A DNA stretch of 64,000 bases from Candidatus Gastranaerophilales bacterium (GTDB lineage: Bacteria > Cyanobacteriota > Vampirovibrionia > Gastranaerophilales > Gastranaerophilaceae). The translations under genes were made by a program, and so were the position numbers. The stretch is from NCBI GenBank assembly GCA_017402995.1, contig JAFQOV010000022.1, positions 62,001-126,000 on the forward strand. Direction: 5' to 3'. The notes beneath the pieces were generated by a model. The model saw only the letters and a list, made by a program, of their open reading frames with translations. It searched no databases and was not told where the DNA came from. Below, piece by piece: positions 7,638 through 16,474 of the stretch (position 1 is its first letter; each line of letters opens with the position of its first letter).

Positions 7638-8393
7638 ATGAAAAAGTATATCTTAGCATTATTAGTAGCATTTTTTGTTTTCCAAGGTGCAACTTTCGCA
7701 CAAAACGAAACCAAAAAAACAACAAAACATAAAATCGAATTTACAACAAAAGATAATTATATCCTTGTTGGCGATTTGTATATTGCAGATAAAGTAAGCA
7801 CAAAGCCCTTAGTTATTTTACTGCATTCTTTTTCTTTAAATTCTAGCGCTTGGGTTGATACCGCACAAAACCTTCGCGCAAAAGGCTATAACGTTCTTGC
7901 AATGGATATTCGCGGTCATGGGCGCTCTGTATATAACGAAGATATGAAATTAAAATCTCGTTTTAAATTCAGCCAAAAAGAGTGGGCAAAATTGCCAACA
8001 GATGTTTTGCAATCGATTGATTATATCAAAACACATTACACAAAAATTAATTGCAAAGATTTAATTATTGTTGGTGCCGATATTGGTGCAAGTGCAGGTA
8101 TTTTAGCAGGTGAAAAAACAAACCCTCAACCAAAGAAATTTGTTTTAATTTCGCCACAATTAAATTTCAAAGGACTGTATTTACCAGTTAAAACAGCAAA
8201 TTTAATTAATTCTGATTTCTTAATTTTGGTTTCAAGTGCAGATAAAACATCAATTGAAAACACAGAAAAATTAACAAGATTTATCCAAAAGACTCCACAA
8301 GTCAAATATTACCCACTTGGTGGAGCTGGAAATCAGCTTTTAAAAGTTAACAGTAATGCAAAAGAAGATATAATTAATTTTATAATCAATTAA
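7638..8393 (+). CDS. Secreted alpha/beta-hydrolase-fold protein with altered catalytic residues
   Basis: The 251-residue protein has a signal peptide (residues 1-21, ending TFA). The alpha/beta-hydrolase core shows LLHSFSLNSS (oxyanion region, 61-70) and MDIRGHGRS (89-97). At the nucleophile elbow, where GxSxG is expected, the sequence is GADIG (146-150), so Asp148 replaces Ser. The region that normally carries the catalytic His (GAGH) reads GAGN, with Asn232. Asp202 may be the usual acid. A serine esterase is therefore unlikely. A dehalogenase-like Asp nucleophile still needs His, so it may be non-catalytic or use another mechanism. Followed by a strong terminator. Confidence 0.8.
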   Translation: MKKYILALLVAFFVFQGATFAQNETKKTTKHKIEFTTKDNYILVGDLYIADKVSTKPLVILLHSFSLNSSAWVDTAQNLRAKGYNVLAMDIRGHGRSVYNEDMKLKSRFKFSQKEWAKLPTDVLQSIDYIKTHYTKINCKDLIIVGADIGASAGILAGEKTNPQPKKFVLISPQLNFKGLYLPVKTANLINSDFLILVSSADKTSIENTEKLTRFIQKTPQVKYYPLGGAGNQLLKVNSNAKEDIINFIIN

Positions 8394-8427
8394 AAACACA
8401 CTTTTCAATGGGGAAAGTGTGTTTTTT
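8394..8427 (+). terminator. Rho-independent terminator
   Basis: AAACACACTTT pairs with AAAGTGTGTTT and is followed by a T run. It sits directly after the hydrolase-fold gene, in the gap before the convergent yitT-like gene. Confidence 0.85.
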
Positions 8428-8468
8428 GGCAAATACAGTGGTAATTCTTATTGAATTATTCCACCATA

Positions 8469-9299
8469 TTATTTTTTATAACGTGTTCCATACACTTCAT
8501 GTACATTTTCAATTGAAATAAAAGCGTTTGAATCGACGCTTGAAACAAGCTCTTTCAATTTTGCAAGTTCAATACGAGGAACAATGCAATATATCATTGT
8601 TTTTTTAGCTTTTGAATATCCACCTTGAGCTTCAATATATGTTACTGTTTTATTTAAATTTTCAATAATTGCTTGTCCAACTTCATGTCCCTTATCTGAA
8701 ATAATACGCATTGATTTTTCTTCAGCTAAACCTTGAACAATAGCATCAATTGCACGATACGCGATTAGATAAGTCAAAGTTGAATACATTGCTTGTTCCC
8801 AGCCATATAAAAAGCCTGCGCAAATGAAGATAAATACGTTAATAAACATAATTATTTCACCAACGGAATATGGATATTTTTTTGAAATCTTCATTGCTAA
8901 AATTTCTGTTCCATCAAGACAAGCGTTATTTTTTAAAACCAAACCAACGCCAAGCCCCAAAATTCCGCCACCAAAAATTGCAGATAACAACATATCATTT
9001 GTCACAACAGAAATATGTGCAGAAACAAAATTGACAAACAAAGACAACATGCCAACGCTATAAAAAGCTTGCGCAACAAACTTTTTGCCAAATTCATTTA
9101 GAGCCATAAAAACAAACGGAATATTTAAAACAAACAAAAGCAAACCAAGATTTATTTTGGTCATATAGCTTGTCATCATTGAAACACCGACAATTCCGCC
9201 ATCAATTATTTGGTTTGGAACCAAAAAACATTCAAGTGCAAATGCTGCCAAAAATGCACCTAATGTACTAAAAAATATGTTTATACTGAGTTCTTTCAT
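8469..9299 (-). CDS. YitT family membrane protein (DUF161/DUF2179)
   Basis: The 276-residue protein has five or six predicted hydrophobic segments in residues 7-170 (for example FFSTLGAFLAAFALECFLVP and the glycine-rich ILGLGVGLVL). A soluble C-terminal domain of about 80 residues (SMRIISDKGHEVGQAIIE… to VHEVYGTRYKK) is the DUF2179 part that ends YitT proteins. The family is widespread, and its transport substrate is not established. The start at 9299 has no ribosome site, but TATAAT (9316-9311 on this strand) lies 11 nt upstream, so the leader would be only a few nucleotides long. Head-to-head with the binding-protein gene at 9322. Confidence 0.88.
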   Translation of the reverse strand: MKELSINIFFSTLGAFLAAFALECFLVPNQIIDGGIVGVSMMTSYMTKINLGLLLFVLNIPFVFMALNEFGKKFVAQAFYSVGMLSLFVNFVSAHISVVTNDMLLSAIFGGGILGLGVGLVLKNNACLDGTEILAMKISKKYPYSVGEIIMFINVFIFICAGFLYGWEQAMYSTLTYLIAYRAIDAIVQGLAEEKSMRIISDKGHEVGQAIIENLNKTVTYIEAQGGYSKAKKTMIYCIVPRIELAKLKELVSSVDSNAFISIENVHEVYGTRYKK

Positions 9300-9306
9300 A
9301 ATTTTA

Positions 9307-9316
9307 TGTTATTATA
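9307..9316. promoter_or_regulatory. Overlapping divergent -10 elements (yitT-like / binding lipoprotein)
   Basis: On + the sequence is TGT TATTAT (9307-9315), then six bases, then ATG 9322. On - TATAAT occupies 9316-9311, with ATG 9299 eleven bases on. The two -10 elements share five base pairs, and only 22 bp separate the two start codons. Confidence 0.5.
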
Positions 9317-9321
9317 AATCT

Positions 9322-10107
9322 ATGAAAAAGTGTATTTTCTTAATAATTCTTATTGTGTGTTGTTCTTTTATTTTTTGCGGTTGCATAAAGAAAAAAGAGA
9401 CAAAAGATGACTTAGCTTTAATTAAAGAAAAAGGCTATTTGACAGTTGGAGTTAAGACAGATAGTGCGCCTTTTGGTTTTTACAAAAATACTCAACTTGT
9501 TGGGGTTGATATTGAAATTGCAAAATATATTGCAAATGAAATTTTCCCAGATAAACCCGACAATATTAAATATATCTCTGTTTCTTCTCAAAATCGCATT
9601 TCAAAATTAAACACTAGAGAAGTTGATATTTTAGTTGCAACAATGAGTGTTAACGACAAAAGAAAGCTTGTGATTGATTTTTCTGTGCCATATTTTGCAA
9701 CAACACAAAAAATAATGGTTATGAAAAATTCGAAAATTTCAAACCTAAATTACTTTAATACATATGGAAAAATTGCAGTCGTCATGGGCACAACTGGCGA
9801 AAAAATATTGCACTATATTGCGCCAAACGCTTCTGTTGTTGGGGCAAGAACATATTTAGAAGCAAAAAAACTTTTAAATACCAAACAAGTTGATGCGATT
9901 TTTGGCGACGACATTATTCTTTCCGGCTTGAACAAAGAAAAGAATTTTAAAATTGTAAATAAAGCATATTCAAGAGAATTTTACGCAGTTGCTTTAAGAA
10001 AATCAGAAAAATCTAAAGAATTGTTAAATGTCGTAAACGCAAGTGTAGCTGAGCTTTTAGATACAAAGCAAATAAATTTAATCAAAAACCGCTGGATTGT
10101 TGATTAA
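9322..10107 (+). CDS. Amino-acid-type ABC transporter substrate-binding lipoprotein
   Basis: Taking ATG 9322, the 261-residue protein starts MKKCIFLIILIVCCSFIFCG, then C21, a lipobox-like cleavage site. The body matches family 3 solute-binding proteins: an opening like GYLTVGVKTDSAPFGFY, then LVGVDIEIAKYIANEIF, VDILVATMSVNDKRKLVIDFSVPYF and a C-terminal INLIKNRW helix. These bind polar amino acids outside the membrane. No permease or ATPase gene adjoins it. An upstream ATG at 9277 is in frame but would lie inside the divergent gene, and 9322 fits the -10 spacing better. Confidence 0.85.
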   Translation: MKKCIFLIILIVCCSFIFCGCIKKKETKDDLALIKEKGYLTVGVKTDSAPFGFYKNTQLVGVDIEIAKYIANEIFPDKPDNIKYISVSSQNRISKLNTREVDILVATMSVNDKRKLVIDFSVPYFATTQKIMVMKNSKISNLNYFNTYGKIAVVMGTTGEKILHYIAPNASVVGARTYLEAKKLLNTKQVDAIFGDDIILSGLNKEKNFKIVNKAYSREFYAVALRKSEKSKELLNVVNASVAELLDTKQINLIKNRWIVD

Positions 10108-10158
10108 TTATCCATATTTAATTTATAATCAAGTAAACAGTACTGATTTTGGAAATTT

Positions 10159-12252
10159 ATGGATAGAAAAAATATCAAAAAAAGATTAATCTTTTGGTAC
10201 ACATTTTTGTGGTTATTCTTATTTTTTGCACTATATCAAGCATATTGCGTCTATTTTGTTGATTTAACTTCTACAAAATCAAAATGGGTAGGGTTGTTTG
10301 CTGGTGCAATTGGCGCACTTTTTGCCAGTTTAAAAGTTTGCGAGATAACTTTTTTAAATCCGCAAGATAAAGTTTTTAAACAGATCACAAGTTTTTTCAG
10401 AAACGGAAATTTTATTTTTGAATACAAAATCAATCGCTATGTTTTAATTATAACAGCATTACTCAGCGTATTTTTATTTAAACCACTTGGGTTTGGCTTT
10501 GTTTTGTGCTTGATTATTGGTGCCGTTTTGACAATTGCTTTAAATTCAATAAACAATTCAATTTTTAATTATTCAACCGCAAAAGCAAACTCTTTTTTAA
10601 ATGAATCATTTTCAACATCAAACAAAATAAATTTCTTTTCAAGCATTTCAATCGGCTTGTTAACAATAGCTTTTGCAATAATCCCAATTGTAATTTTATA
10701 TCACGCATTTAAAGATTATCAAATAATTAGCGGCTACGTTTTAGGAATTGGGTTATATTATTTTTGCTCAAGCGCAAATTATATCATTACAAAATTTGCT
10801 CTTCAAATTTCAAAAGAACCTCTTTTAAATTCTTTCCAAAATCTAACTTTATATGACAAAAGAAACCCGCTTTTATTGTTAAACGGTCTATTTAAAGGCA
10901 TTTTAAGCATGCAATATTATACAAATAATATTTTATTTTCGTATTGTCTTGCTTTTGTGGGCGCAATTACCATTGGGGCATTTTGCCTTAATTTGATGGG
11001 TGCTTTTTTGCCAATAATTATCCTTTCAAATGGTCTCTTTGCGGGCATTATTTGCGCATTATTGATTAAGTTAAATAAAACCGAAAGCCAAATAAAACCC
11101 TTATATATCGCATTTTTTGCACAATTAATTATTTTTTCGCTTTTAACATATTGGACAATGAACACTTGGCTTTTAGAAGGTAAAAGCCTAATCATTTCAC
11201 CAATTTTAGGTGGTGTTTTTGCTTTTATTTGTTGTTGCTTAAATTTAAAAGAAACCTACAATTCAAAAACATCAAAAGAAATAATCAACTCATCAACCCT
11301 TGGGCAATATTGCGCTTGGGTGCAGGTAATTAAATCATCTTTAAAAAACATTTTCTTGCCTGTTATATTTTTAATTTTAATGATATTATTTGCTTTTTTA
11401 GCTCCAAATGGAATTGAAGCACCACTTTTGGGGATTTATGGCATTTCATTAAGCATTTGCGGATTTTTTGCAGTGAATAGTATCTTGTTAATTTCTCAAA
11501 TTTTTGCAATTTCGCTCAATAACACAAATAAAATCATTAGCACATACGAAAAAGAAATCGAAATCACACAAATTGAAGAAAAAAGAAACTATATCAATAA
11601 AACTACTAGAAATATTTTTTCAATAAATAAAAACTATGCGCTTTTTGCAACATTTTTGAGCACATTATGCGCATTTATTGCTTATACATTGGTTTGCTAT
11701 ATTGAAGAAATGGATATTTTAAACCCATACATCTTAGTAAACTTGATTTTTGGCGCAACTTTTGGCTTATTTTTCGCTTCAAAACTTTTCTCAAACGCGA
11801 GCAAAAATGGTTTGAAATTGATTATTGAAAGCAAAAAACAATTCAGAAAAAACCCACAAATTCTTGAATATCAAGAAAGTGCAAACTTCATTCAACCAAT
11901 TAAAAGCTTATTAGACAATAATATTATCCAAATTACAAGCTTATTAATCCTTTTTGCAATTGTTATATATATCGATATTAGATGTTTGAAATATGAAGCA
12001 ATTGCAGGGTGTTTGTTTGCAATGTCTTTAGTTGGGTTTGGAATTTCAATTTTTGCAAATAACATTGAAAACAATGCAAAATCTGCACAAATATACTACG
12101 AAAATACCTATTTTAAATCAAAAGAACATGCTATACTGACAATAATCAAGAATATTTCAAAATTCCCCTATGGGCTCATTTACGGAGCGTATGACATTTT
12201 AATTAAATTTATGGCTATTGTGCTTTTAGCTTTAGCTATGATGTTTATTTAG
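10159..12252 (+). CDS. Large polytopic membrane protein of unknown function
   Basis: The 697-residue protein has roughly twelve or more hydrophobic segments spread over its length, starting at about residues 10-30 (LIFWYTFLWLFLFFALYQAY). They alternate with short basic loops such as STYEKEIEITQIEEKRNY near 460-480. No transporter signature was recognised. It has one GGAAAT ribosome site and is followed after 23 bp by yjbQ, so it may head the run to 15071. The low-complexity hydrophobic sequence may reflect rapid drift. A transporter or envelope scaffold is possible but not supported by motif. Confidence 0.75.
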   Translation: MDRKNIKKRLIFWYTFLWLFLFFALYQAYCVYFVDLTSTKSKWVGLFAGAIGALFASLKVCEITFLNPQDKVFKQITSFFRNGNFIFEYKINRYVLIITALLSVFLFKPLGFGFVLCLIIGAVLTIALNSINNSIFNYSTAKANSFLNESFSTSNKINFFSSISIGLLTIAFAIIPIVILYHAFKDYQIISGYVLGIGLYYFCSSANYIITKFALQISKEPLLNSFQNLTLYDKRNPLLLLNGLFKGILSMQYYTNNILFSYCLAFVGAITIGAFCLNLMGAFLPIIILSNGLFAGIICALLIKLNKTESQIKPLYIAFFAQLIIFSLLTYWTMNTWLLEGKSLIISPILGGVFAFICCCLNLKETYNSKTSKEIINSSTLGQYCAWVQVIKSSLKNIFLPVIFLILMILFAFLAPNGIEAPLLGIYGISLSICGFFAVNSILLISQIFAISLNNTNKIISTYEKEIEITQIEEKRNYINKTTRNIFSINKNYALFATFLSTLCAFIAYTLVCYIEEMDILNPYILVNLIFGATFGLFFASKLFSNASKNGLKLIIESKKQFRKNPQILEYQESANFIQPIKSLLDNNIIQITSLLILFAIVIYIDIRCLKYEAIAGCLFAMSLVGFGISIFANNIENNAKSAQIYYENTYFKSKEHAILTIIKNISKFPYGLIYGAYDILIKFMAIVLLALAMMFI

Positions 12253-12275
12253 AAAGATTGGAAAAAAATTAGATT

Positions 12276-12692
12276 ATGGCAGCGAAAAACGAAAAGTTTA
12301 CAATTTCAACAAAAGGTTTTGATGATGTTATAGACATTACATCAAAAGTGCAAAATTTCATTTCTTTTAACAAAATCAAAGATGGAATAGTGAATATTTG
12401 CGCGCTTTGCTCAACCGCTTCAATTTTAACATTAGAATACGAACCAGGAATGGTTTTAGATTTAGCAAAGGAAATGAAAGATCTTGTCCCAATTAATGTT
12501 AAATATGACCATGATGAAACTTGGGGCGAAAACAATGCAACCGCACATCTAAAAGCGTCAATCCTTGGCAACGGCGCAACGTTAAACGTTGTTAATGGAG
12601 ATATTGACCTTGGAACTTGGCAAAAAATTGTTTTAATGGATTTTGATTTAAAACCTAGCGTAAGACAAATTTCAATGAATGTAGTTTACTAA
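12276..12692 (+). CDS. yjbQ: YjbQ family protein (UPF0047, thiamine-phosphate-synthase-like)
   Basis: The 138-residue single-domain protein has the family pattern: ICALCSTASILTLEYEPGMVLDL (about 47-69), YDHDETWGENNATAHLKASILG with the conserved His and Asn, and near the end DIDLGTWQKIVLMDFD. The family forms trimers with a clustered His site. Some members show weak thiamine-phosphate synthase activity, but the physiological role is unsettled. The stop is 1 bp from the next start. Confidence 0.9.
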   Translation: MAAKNEKFTISTKGFDDVIDITSKVQNFISFNKIKDGIVNICALCSTASILTLEYEPGMVLDLAKEMKDLVPINVKYDHDETWGENNATAHLKASILGNGATLNVVNGDIDLGTWQKIVLMDFDLKPSVRQISMNVVY

Positions 12693-12693
12693 A

Positions 12694-14301
12694 ATGCCAA
12701 AAAGAGACGAAGAGCTGAAATATTATACGGATTTTATTAAAGAGGGTGAACTTTTACTTTTGCCTTCAAAAGACCCATATTTCAAATCTCACTATTCATC
12801 TTCTCCTCTTAGCGTTTTAACAAAATTCAAAGGCACGGCAGGCGAAGCAATCATTGAGAAAAATGGCAAAATTACACTGTTTGTCGATACAAGATATCAT
12901 CTTTTAGCTCAAAAACAGGCATATAAAGATGTTGAAATATATAAACTGAACCTTGGGGAGACTTTTTTTGAAGGTTTCCAAAAGAAGTTTCCAAAAAATT
13001 CAATTCTTCATGTTAATTCAAACATTGATTTGGTTGAATATTTAACCTACGACAAATATTTTGATTTAAGAAAATATACACCTGAAGAGAAAAAATTAAA
13101 AAACAAGGATATCGATAAAAATACAAAGATTTTTTTGGCAAACAAAAAAATCGAAACAAAAGATTTTAATTACAAAATCAAAAAATTAAAAAAATTAAAT
13201 CCAAATTGCGAAAAAATGATTATTTTCAATTTGGATAATATTGCATATTTAACAAATTTAAGAAGCTATCAAATGAAATATAGTTCATTATTTCAAGCTG
13301 TTTTATATTTAGATTTAAAAAATTCAAACTATATTTTATTCACAAAAACAAAACCAGACGCACTAATTCCAAATTTGAAATTTGAAAAATTAAGCCAATT
13401 TAAAAACTTCATTAAATCTCAAAAAGATGAAATTTTAATCAATCCAAACGAAGTAACATTAGAAGATTTTTTAAACATTAAAAAACCAAAAGAATTTTTG
13501 TTTCAAAATTTGAATTTAATTTCAACAATCAAAACAACGAGCGAAATTGAGCATTTAAAAAAAGCAAATAAAAAAATAGATAATACTTTATCCGCATTTA
13601 AAAAAAGATTAAAAATTGGATTATCAGAATATGATTTAGCAAATATTTTTGAAGAGGAATTAATCTCAAAAGGCGGAATTTGTCCATCTTTTCAAACAAT
13701 ACTAGCGCTAGATGAAAACTCTGCTTCAATTCATTATTCAAATTACGATAAAAAGAAAAAAATTAAAAAAGAAAATTTAATTTTGCTCGATTGTGGCGGA
13801 TATTTTGAAGGTGGCTTAGCAACAGACATTACAAGAGTATTTTATTTTGGAAAAAATCCAAAACCGATTTATAAAAAAATATATACAGCCGTCTTGAAGG
13901 CTTTTATTGCTTGCTTTAATTCAACTTCAACAAACAGTGGCGAGCTAGATTTTCTTGCAAGGGAAATTTTAAAGCCATATGAAAAACAAGGGTTCTATTT
14001 TAACCATGGGTTAGGTCATGGAATTGGGACTTCGGTTCACCAAAACCCACCACGCTTGGCTTTAGCATCAAAAGACACAATAAAACCATACCAAGTACAC
14101 TCAATTGAACCAGGGCTATATGGTAAAGATGAAGATGGTAATGAGTTTGGAGTTCGCATTGAAAATTGCGTTTATTTTGATTTAAATTACAAAAGACATT
14201 CTTTGACAAAATTTGAGTTTGAGGATATTTTAATAGATGAAAATGAACTAAATGAAACAGAAAAAGATTTCATTAAAAACTGGCAAACTTCAGCAAAATA
14301 A
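12694..14301 (+). CDS. M24 metallopeptidase, Xaa-Pro aminopeptidase (AMPP) type
   Basis: The 535-residue protein has a creatinase-like N-terminal region (about 1-290) and a pita-bread catalytic domain (290-525). The metal ligands lie in LLDCGGYFEGGLATDITRVF (two Asp), FNHGLGHGIGTSVHQNP (His), IEPGLY (Glu) and EFGVRIENCVYF (Glu). The set is complete, so an active dinuclear enzyme removing N-terminal residues before proline is expected. It is lysine-rich and longer than most bacterial PepP. It sits in a tight run with yjbQ (1 bp) and the methyltransferase gene (8 bp). Confidence 0.9.
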   Translation: MPKRDEELKYYTDFIKEGELLLLPSKDPYFKSHYSSSPLSVLTKFKGTAGEAIIEKNGKITLFVDTRYHLLAQKQAYKDVEIYKLNLGETFFEGFQKKFPKNSILHVNSNIDLVEYLTYDKYFDLRKYTPEEKKLKNKDIDKNTKIFLANKKIETKDFNYKIKKLKKLNPNCEKMIIFNLDNIAYLTNLRSYQMKYSSLFQAVLYLDLKNSNYILFTKTKPDALIPNLKFEKLSQFKNFIKSQKDEILINPNEVTLEDFLNIKKPKEFLFQNLNLISTIKTTSEIEHLKKANKKIDNTLSAFKKRLKIGLSEYDLANIFEEELISKGGICPSFQTILALDENSASIHYSNYDKKKKIKKENLILLDCGGYFEGGLATDITRVFYFGKNPKPIYKKIYTAVLKAFIACFNSTSTNSGELDFLAREILKPYEKQGFYFNHGLGHGIGTSVHQNPPRLALASKDTIKPYQVHSIEPGLYGKDEDGNEFGVRIENCVYFDLNYKRHSLTKFEFEDILIDENELNETEKDFIKNWQTSAK

Positions 14302-14309
14302 AGGCAAAA

Positions 14310-15071
14310 ATGGAAACTCAAAAAATCACATCAACTCAAAATAACCTTGTAAAATTTGCTATCAAATTACAAAATCCAAAGTTTAGAAAAACAGAGCAAT
14401 TGATTTTATTAGATGGCGAAAAAACCATTCAAGGAATCATAGAAAACGAAATGGAATTTGAATATTTTTTTGCAAAAGAAGACTACAACATAAAAAATGC
14501 AAAAATTAAAAATTATATTCAAGTCACAGATGAGATTTTGAAAAAAATTTCCACAACAAAAACCCCGACAAACGCTGTTGGAATAATCAAAGAGCCACAA
14601 ATTGAAAAAAATATTTTCAAAAAATTAAATAAAATTGCGCTAATTGATGGCATAAAAGACCCTGGAAACCTTGGCACAATAATAAGAAGCGCCGTTGCTT
14701 TTTCAATTGATGGAATAATTTTATTTAATGATTGCGTAGACTTGTACAATTCAAAAACAATTCGTGCAACCGCACAAAACATGTTTAAAATCCCAATTAT
14801 TCACACATCTGATATCAATTTCATTAACTCGCTCAAAAGTGACAGAAAGCTAATCTCGACAGTTGTAACGACAAAAAACGAGCTTTTTAACTATAAATTT
14901 GATGAAAAATTCATCATTGCCTTTGGCTCAGAAGCTGATGGAATTAGCGAAGAAATTTTAAAAATTAGCGACGAAAAAGTTACCTTAAAAATGGATAACG
15001 AAGTTGAGTCAATCAACCTTGGGGTCTGTGCTTCGATTACTTTTGCGCTATGCAAAATTAACAAAAAATAA
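14310..15071 (+). CDS. SpoU/TrmH family RNA 2'-O-methyltransferase
   Basis: The 253-residue protein has a substrate-binding N-terminal domain (1-100) and the SPOUT knot domain. The three SpoU motifs are present: IDGIKDPGNLGTIIRSAVAF (motif 1), IIAFGSEADGISEEIL (motif 2) and VESINLGVCASITFALC (motif 3). It methylates a ribose in tRNA or 23S rRNA using SAM. The exact target cannot be told from sequence; the N-terminal domain fits the RlmB/TsnR-like branch. The ribosome site AAAGG lies 7 nt upstream. Confidence 0.9.
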   Translation: METQKITSTQNNLVKFAIKLQNPKFRKTEQLILLDGEKTIQGIIENEMEFEYFFAKEDYNIKNAKIKNYIQVTDEILKKISTTKTPTNAVGIIKEPQIEKNIFKKLNKIALIDGIKDPGNLGTIIRSAVAFSIDGIILFNDCVDLYNSKTIRATAQNMFKIPIIHTSDINFINSLKSDRKLISTVVTTKNELFNYKFDEKFIIAFGSEADGISEEILKISDEKVTLKMDNEVESINLGVCASITFALCKINKK

Positions 15072-15141
15072 TAAACAAAATAATATTGCCACATTTTTAA
15101 AATTATGCTACTATTAATAAGTGACATAAAAAGAGGCTACA

Positions 15142-15339
15142 ATGCGCGTTCAACCTGTTATCCACAATCGTTATATGGGAAATAAAAGCAATAATATTCA
15201 AACGCAATTTGAGCGAAAAACTAACAATTCGCACAGAGGAAACCATAAATATACAGGTGTTGCAAGTACAGATTTAGCATATGCCAGCATGTTTGACAAT
15301 GCTATTGCCCGTGATTTAAAATTAATGGGCTTAATATAA
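15142..15339 (+). CDS. Small basic protein (65 aa) with lineage-type N-terminus
   Basis: The frame begins MRVQPVIHNRYMGNKSNNIQ and ends DLAYASMFDNAIARDLKLMG. The ribosome site AGAGG lies 9 nt upstream and TGC TACTAT is a possible extended -10. The basic, Asn-rich N-terminal half resembles the opening of several other proteins here (M, basic, hydrophobic, x, Pro), and the C-terminal half looks helical. No known family was recognised. Confidence 0.6.
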   Translation: MRVQPVIHNRYMGNKSNNIQTQFERKTNNSHRGNHKYTGVASTDLAYASMFDNAIARDLKLMGLI

Positions 15340-15416
15340 TATTAAAAGCTAAATTTTAGCCAATTTTTGTCATGTTGGAAACAATTTTGACACAATTTTT
15401 ATATAGAGGAAAACAA

Positions 15417-16205
15417 ATGAGCAAAGATTTAGCAAGCATAGGTATTTTTGGCGGTTCAGGTTTTTATAAATTTTTAGAAAATATTGAAGAAATCAATATT
15501 GATACACCTTATGGTAAAACATCAGACGCACTTATGCTTGGCACGATTGCAGGCAAAAAAGTTGCTTTCATGCCTCGTCATGGAAGAAATCATTCAATTG
15601 CACCTCACAAAGTAAATTACAGAGCAAACGTTTGGGCAATGAAAGAAATTGGCTGTAAACGCGTGATTTCGCCTTGTGCAGCTGGGTCTTTGCAAGAACA
15701 CGTTAAACCTGGTGATATTGTTTTCTGTGACCAATATGTTGATAAAACAAACGGCAGACTAGACACATTTTTCGACAAAGAAGATATCCAACACATCTCT
15801 GCTGCTGAGCCATATTGCCCACAATTAAGAAAAACAGCAATAGAGTGTGCTAAAAATCTTGGTTTTTCAATCCACAAAAAAGGAACAGTTGTTGTAATTA
15901 ATGGTCCAAGATTTAATACAAAAGCTGAAAGTGCCTTTTTAACTCGTCAAGGCTGGGAAGTAATCAACATGACCCAATATCCAGAAGCACACTTAGTTAA
16001 AGAGTTAAATATGTGTCCATTAAATATTTCCTTAATCACAGACTATGATGCAGGTCTTGTTGCAGATTGCGAACCTGTTTCACACGAAGCAGTTATGGAA
16101 GTTTTTGCAAACAACATTTCAAAACTTCAAAAGCTATTATTCTCAATTGTTGAAAACATTGACGATAACAAAACTTGTGACTGTGACAACGTAGCAAGGT
16201 GGTAG
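15417..16205 (+). CDS. mtnP: S-methyl-5'-thioadenosine phosphorylase
   Basis: The 262-residue protein belongs to the PNP/MTAP family. IGIFGGSGFYKF is the phosphate-binding opening, FMPRHGRNHSIAPHKVNYRANVWA contains the conserved RHG and HKVNYRAN, and the base pocket contains GPRFNTKAE and NMTQYPEAHLVKEL. It splits methylthioadenosine to adenine and methylthioribose-1-phosphate, recycling the by-product of SAM use. The start at 15417 was chosen because AGAGGA lies 9 nt before it; an upstream in-frame ATG (15372) has none. The C-terminal end carries the ribosome site of yggT. Confidence 0.93.
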   Translation: MSKDLASIGIFGGSGFYKFLENIEEINIDTPYGKTSDALMLGTIAGKKVAFMPRHGRNHSIAPHKVNYRANVWAMKEIGCKRVISPCAAGSLQEHVKPGDIVFCDQYVDKTNGRLDTFFDKEDIQHISAAEPYCPQLRKTAIECAKNLGFSIHKKGTVVVINGPRFNTKAESAFLTRQGWEVINMTQYPEAHLVKELNMCPLNISLITDYDAGLVADCEPVSHEAVMEVFANNISKLQKLLFSIVENIDDNKTCDCDNVARW

Positions 16206-16207
16206 AA

Positions 16208-16474
16208 ATGGGCTTAACGATTGCTGTTGCAAGAATATTCGATTTAATATTTTTGCTCTTATTCATCACAATTTTATTAACTTGGTTTCCAAATATAAAT
16301 TGGCAAAATGAACCATTTAGAGCGCTAAGAAGCTTTAGCGAGATATTTCTTGCTCCTTTTAGGCGCCTAATTCCACCAATTGGCATGATTGATATTTCGC
16401 CAATTGTCGCGTTTTTTTGCTTATCTTTGCTAAGAAAAATCTTAATCGGCATTTTTGCCTCTTTAGGTTTATAG
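16208..16474 (+). CDS. yggT: YggT family membrane protein
   Basis: The 88-residue protein has two hydrophobic segments (about 8-27 and 62-85) flanking the family block TWFPNINWQNEPFRALRSFS followed by FLAPFRRLIPP. YggT proteins are found across bacteria and plastids and have been linked to membrane or division-site organisation and ion homeostasis. The biochemical role is unclear. ATG 16208 has AAGGTGG 6 nt upstream within mtnP; GTG 16199 is a less likely alternative. The stop abuts the next start with no gap. Confidence 0.88.
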   Translation: MGLTIAVARIFDLIFLLLFITILLTWFPNINWQNEPFRALRSFSEIFLAPFRRLIPPIGMIDISPIVAFFCLSLLRKILIGIFASLGL

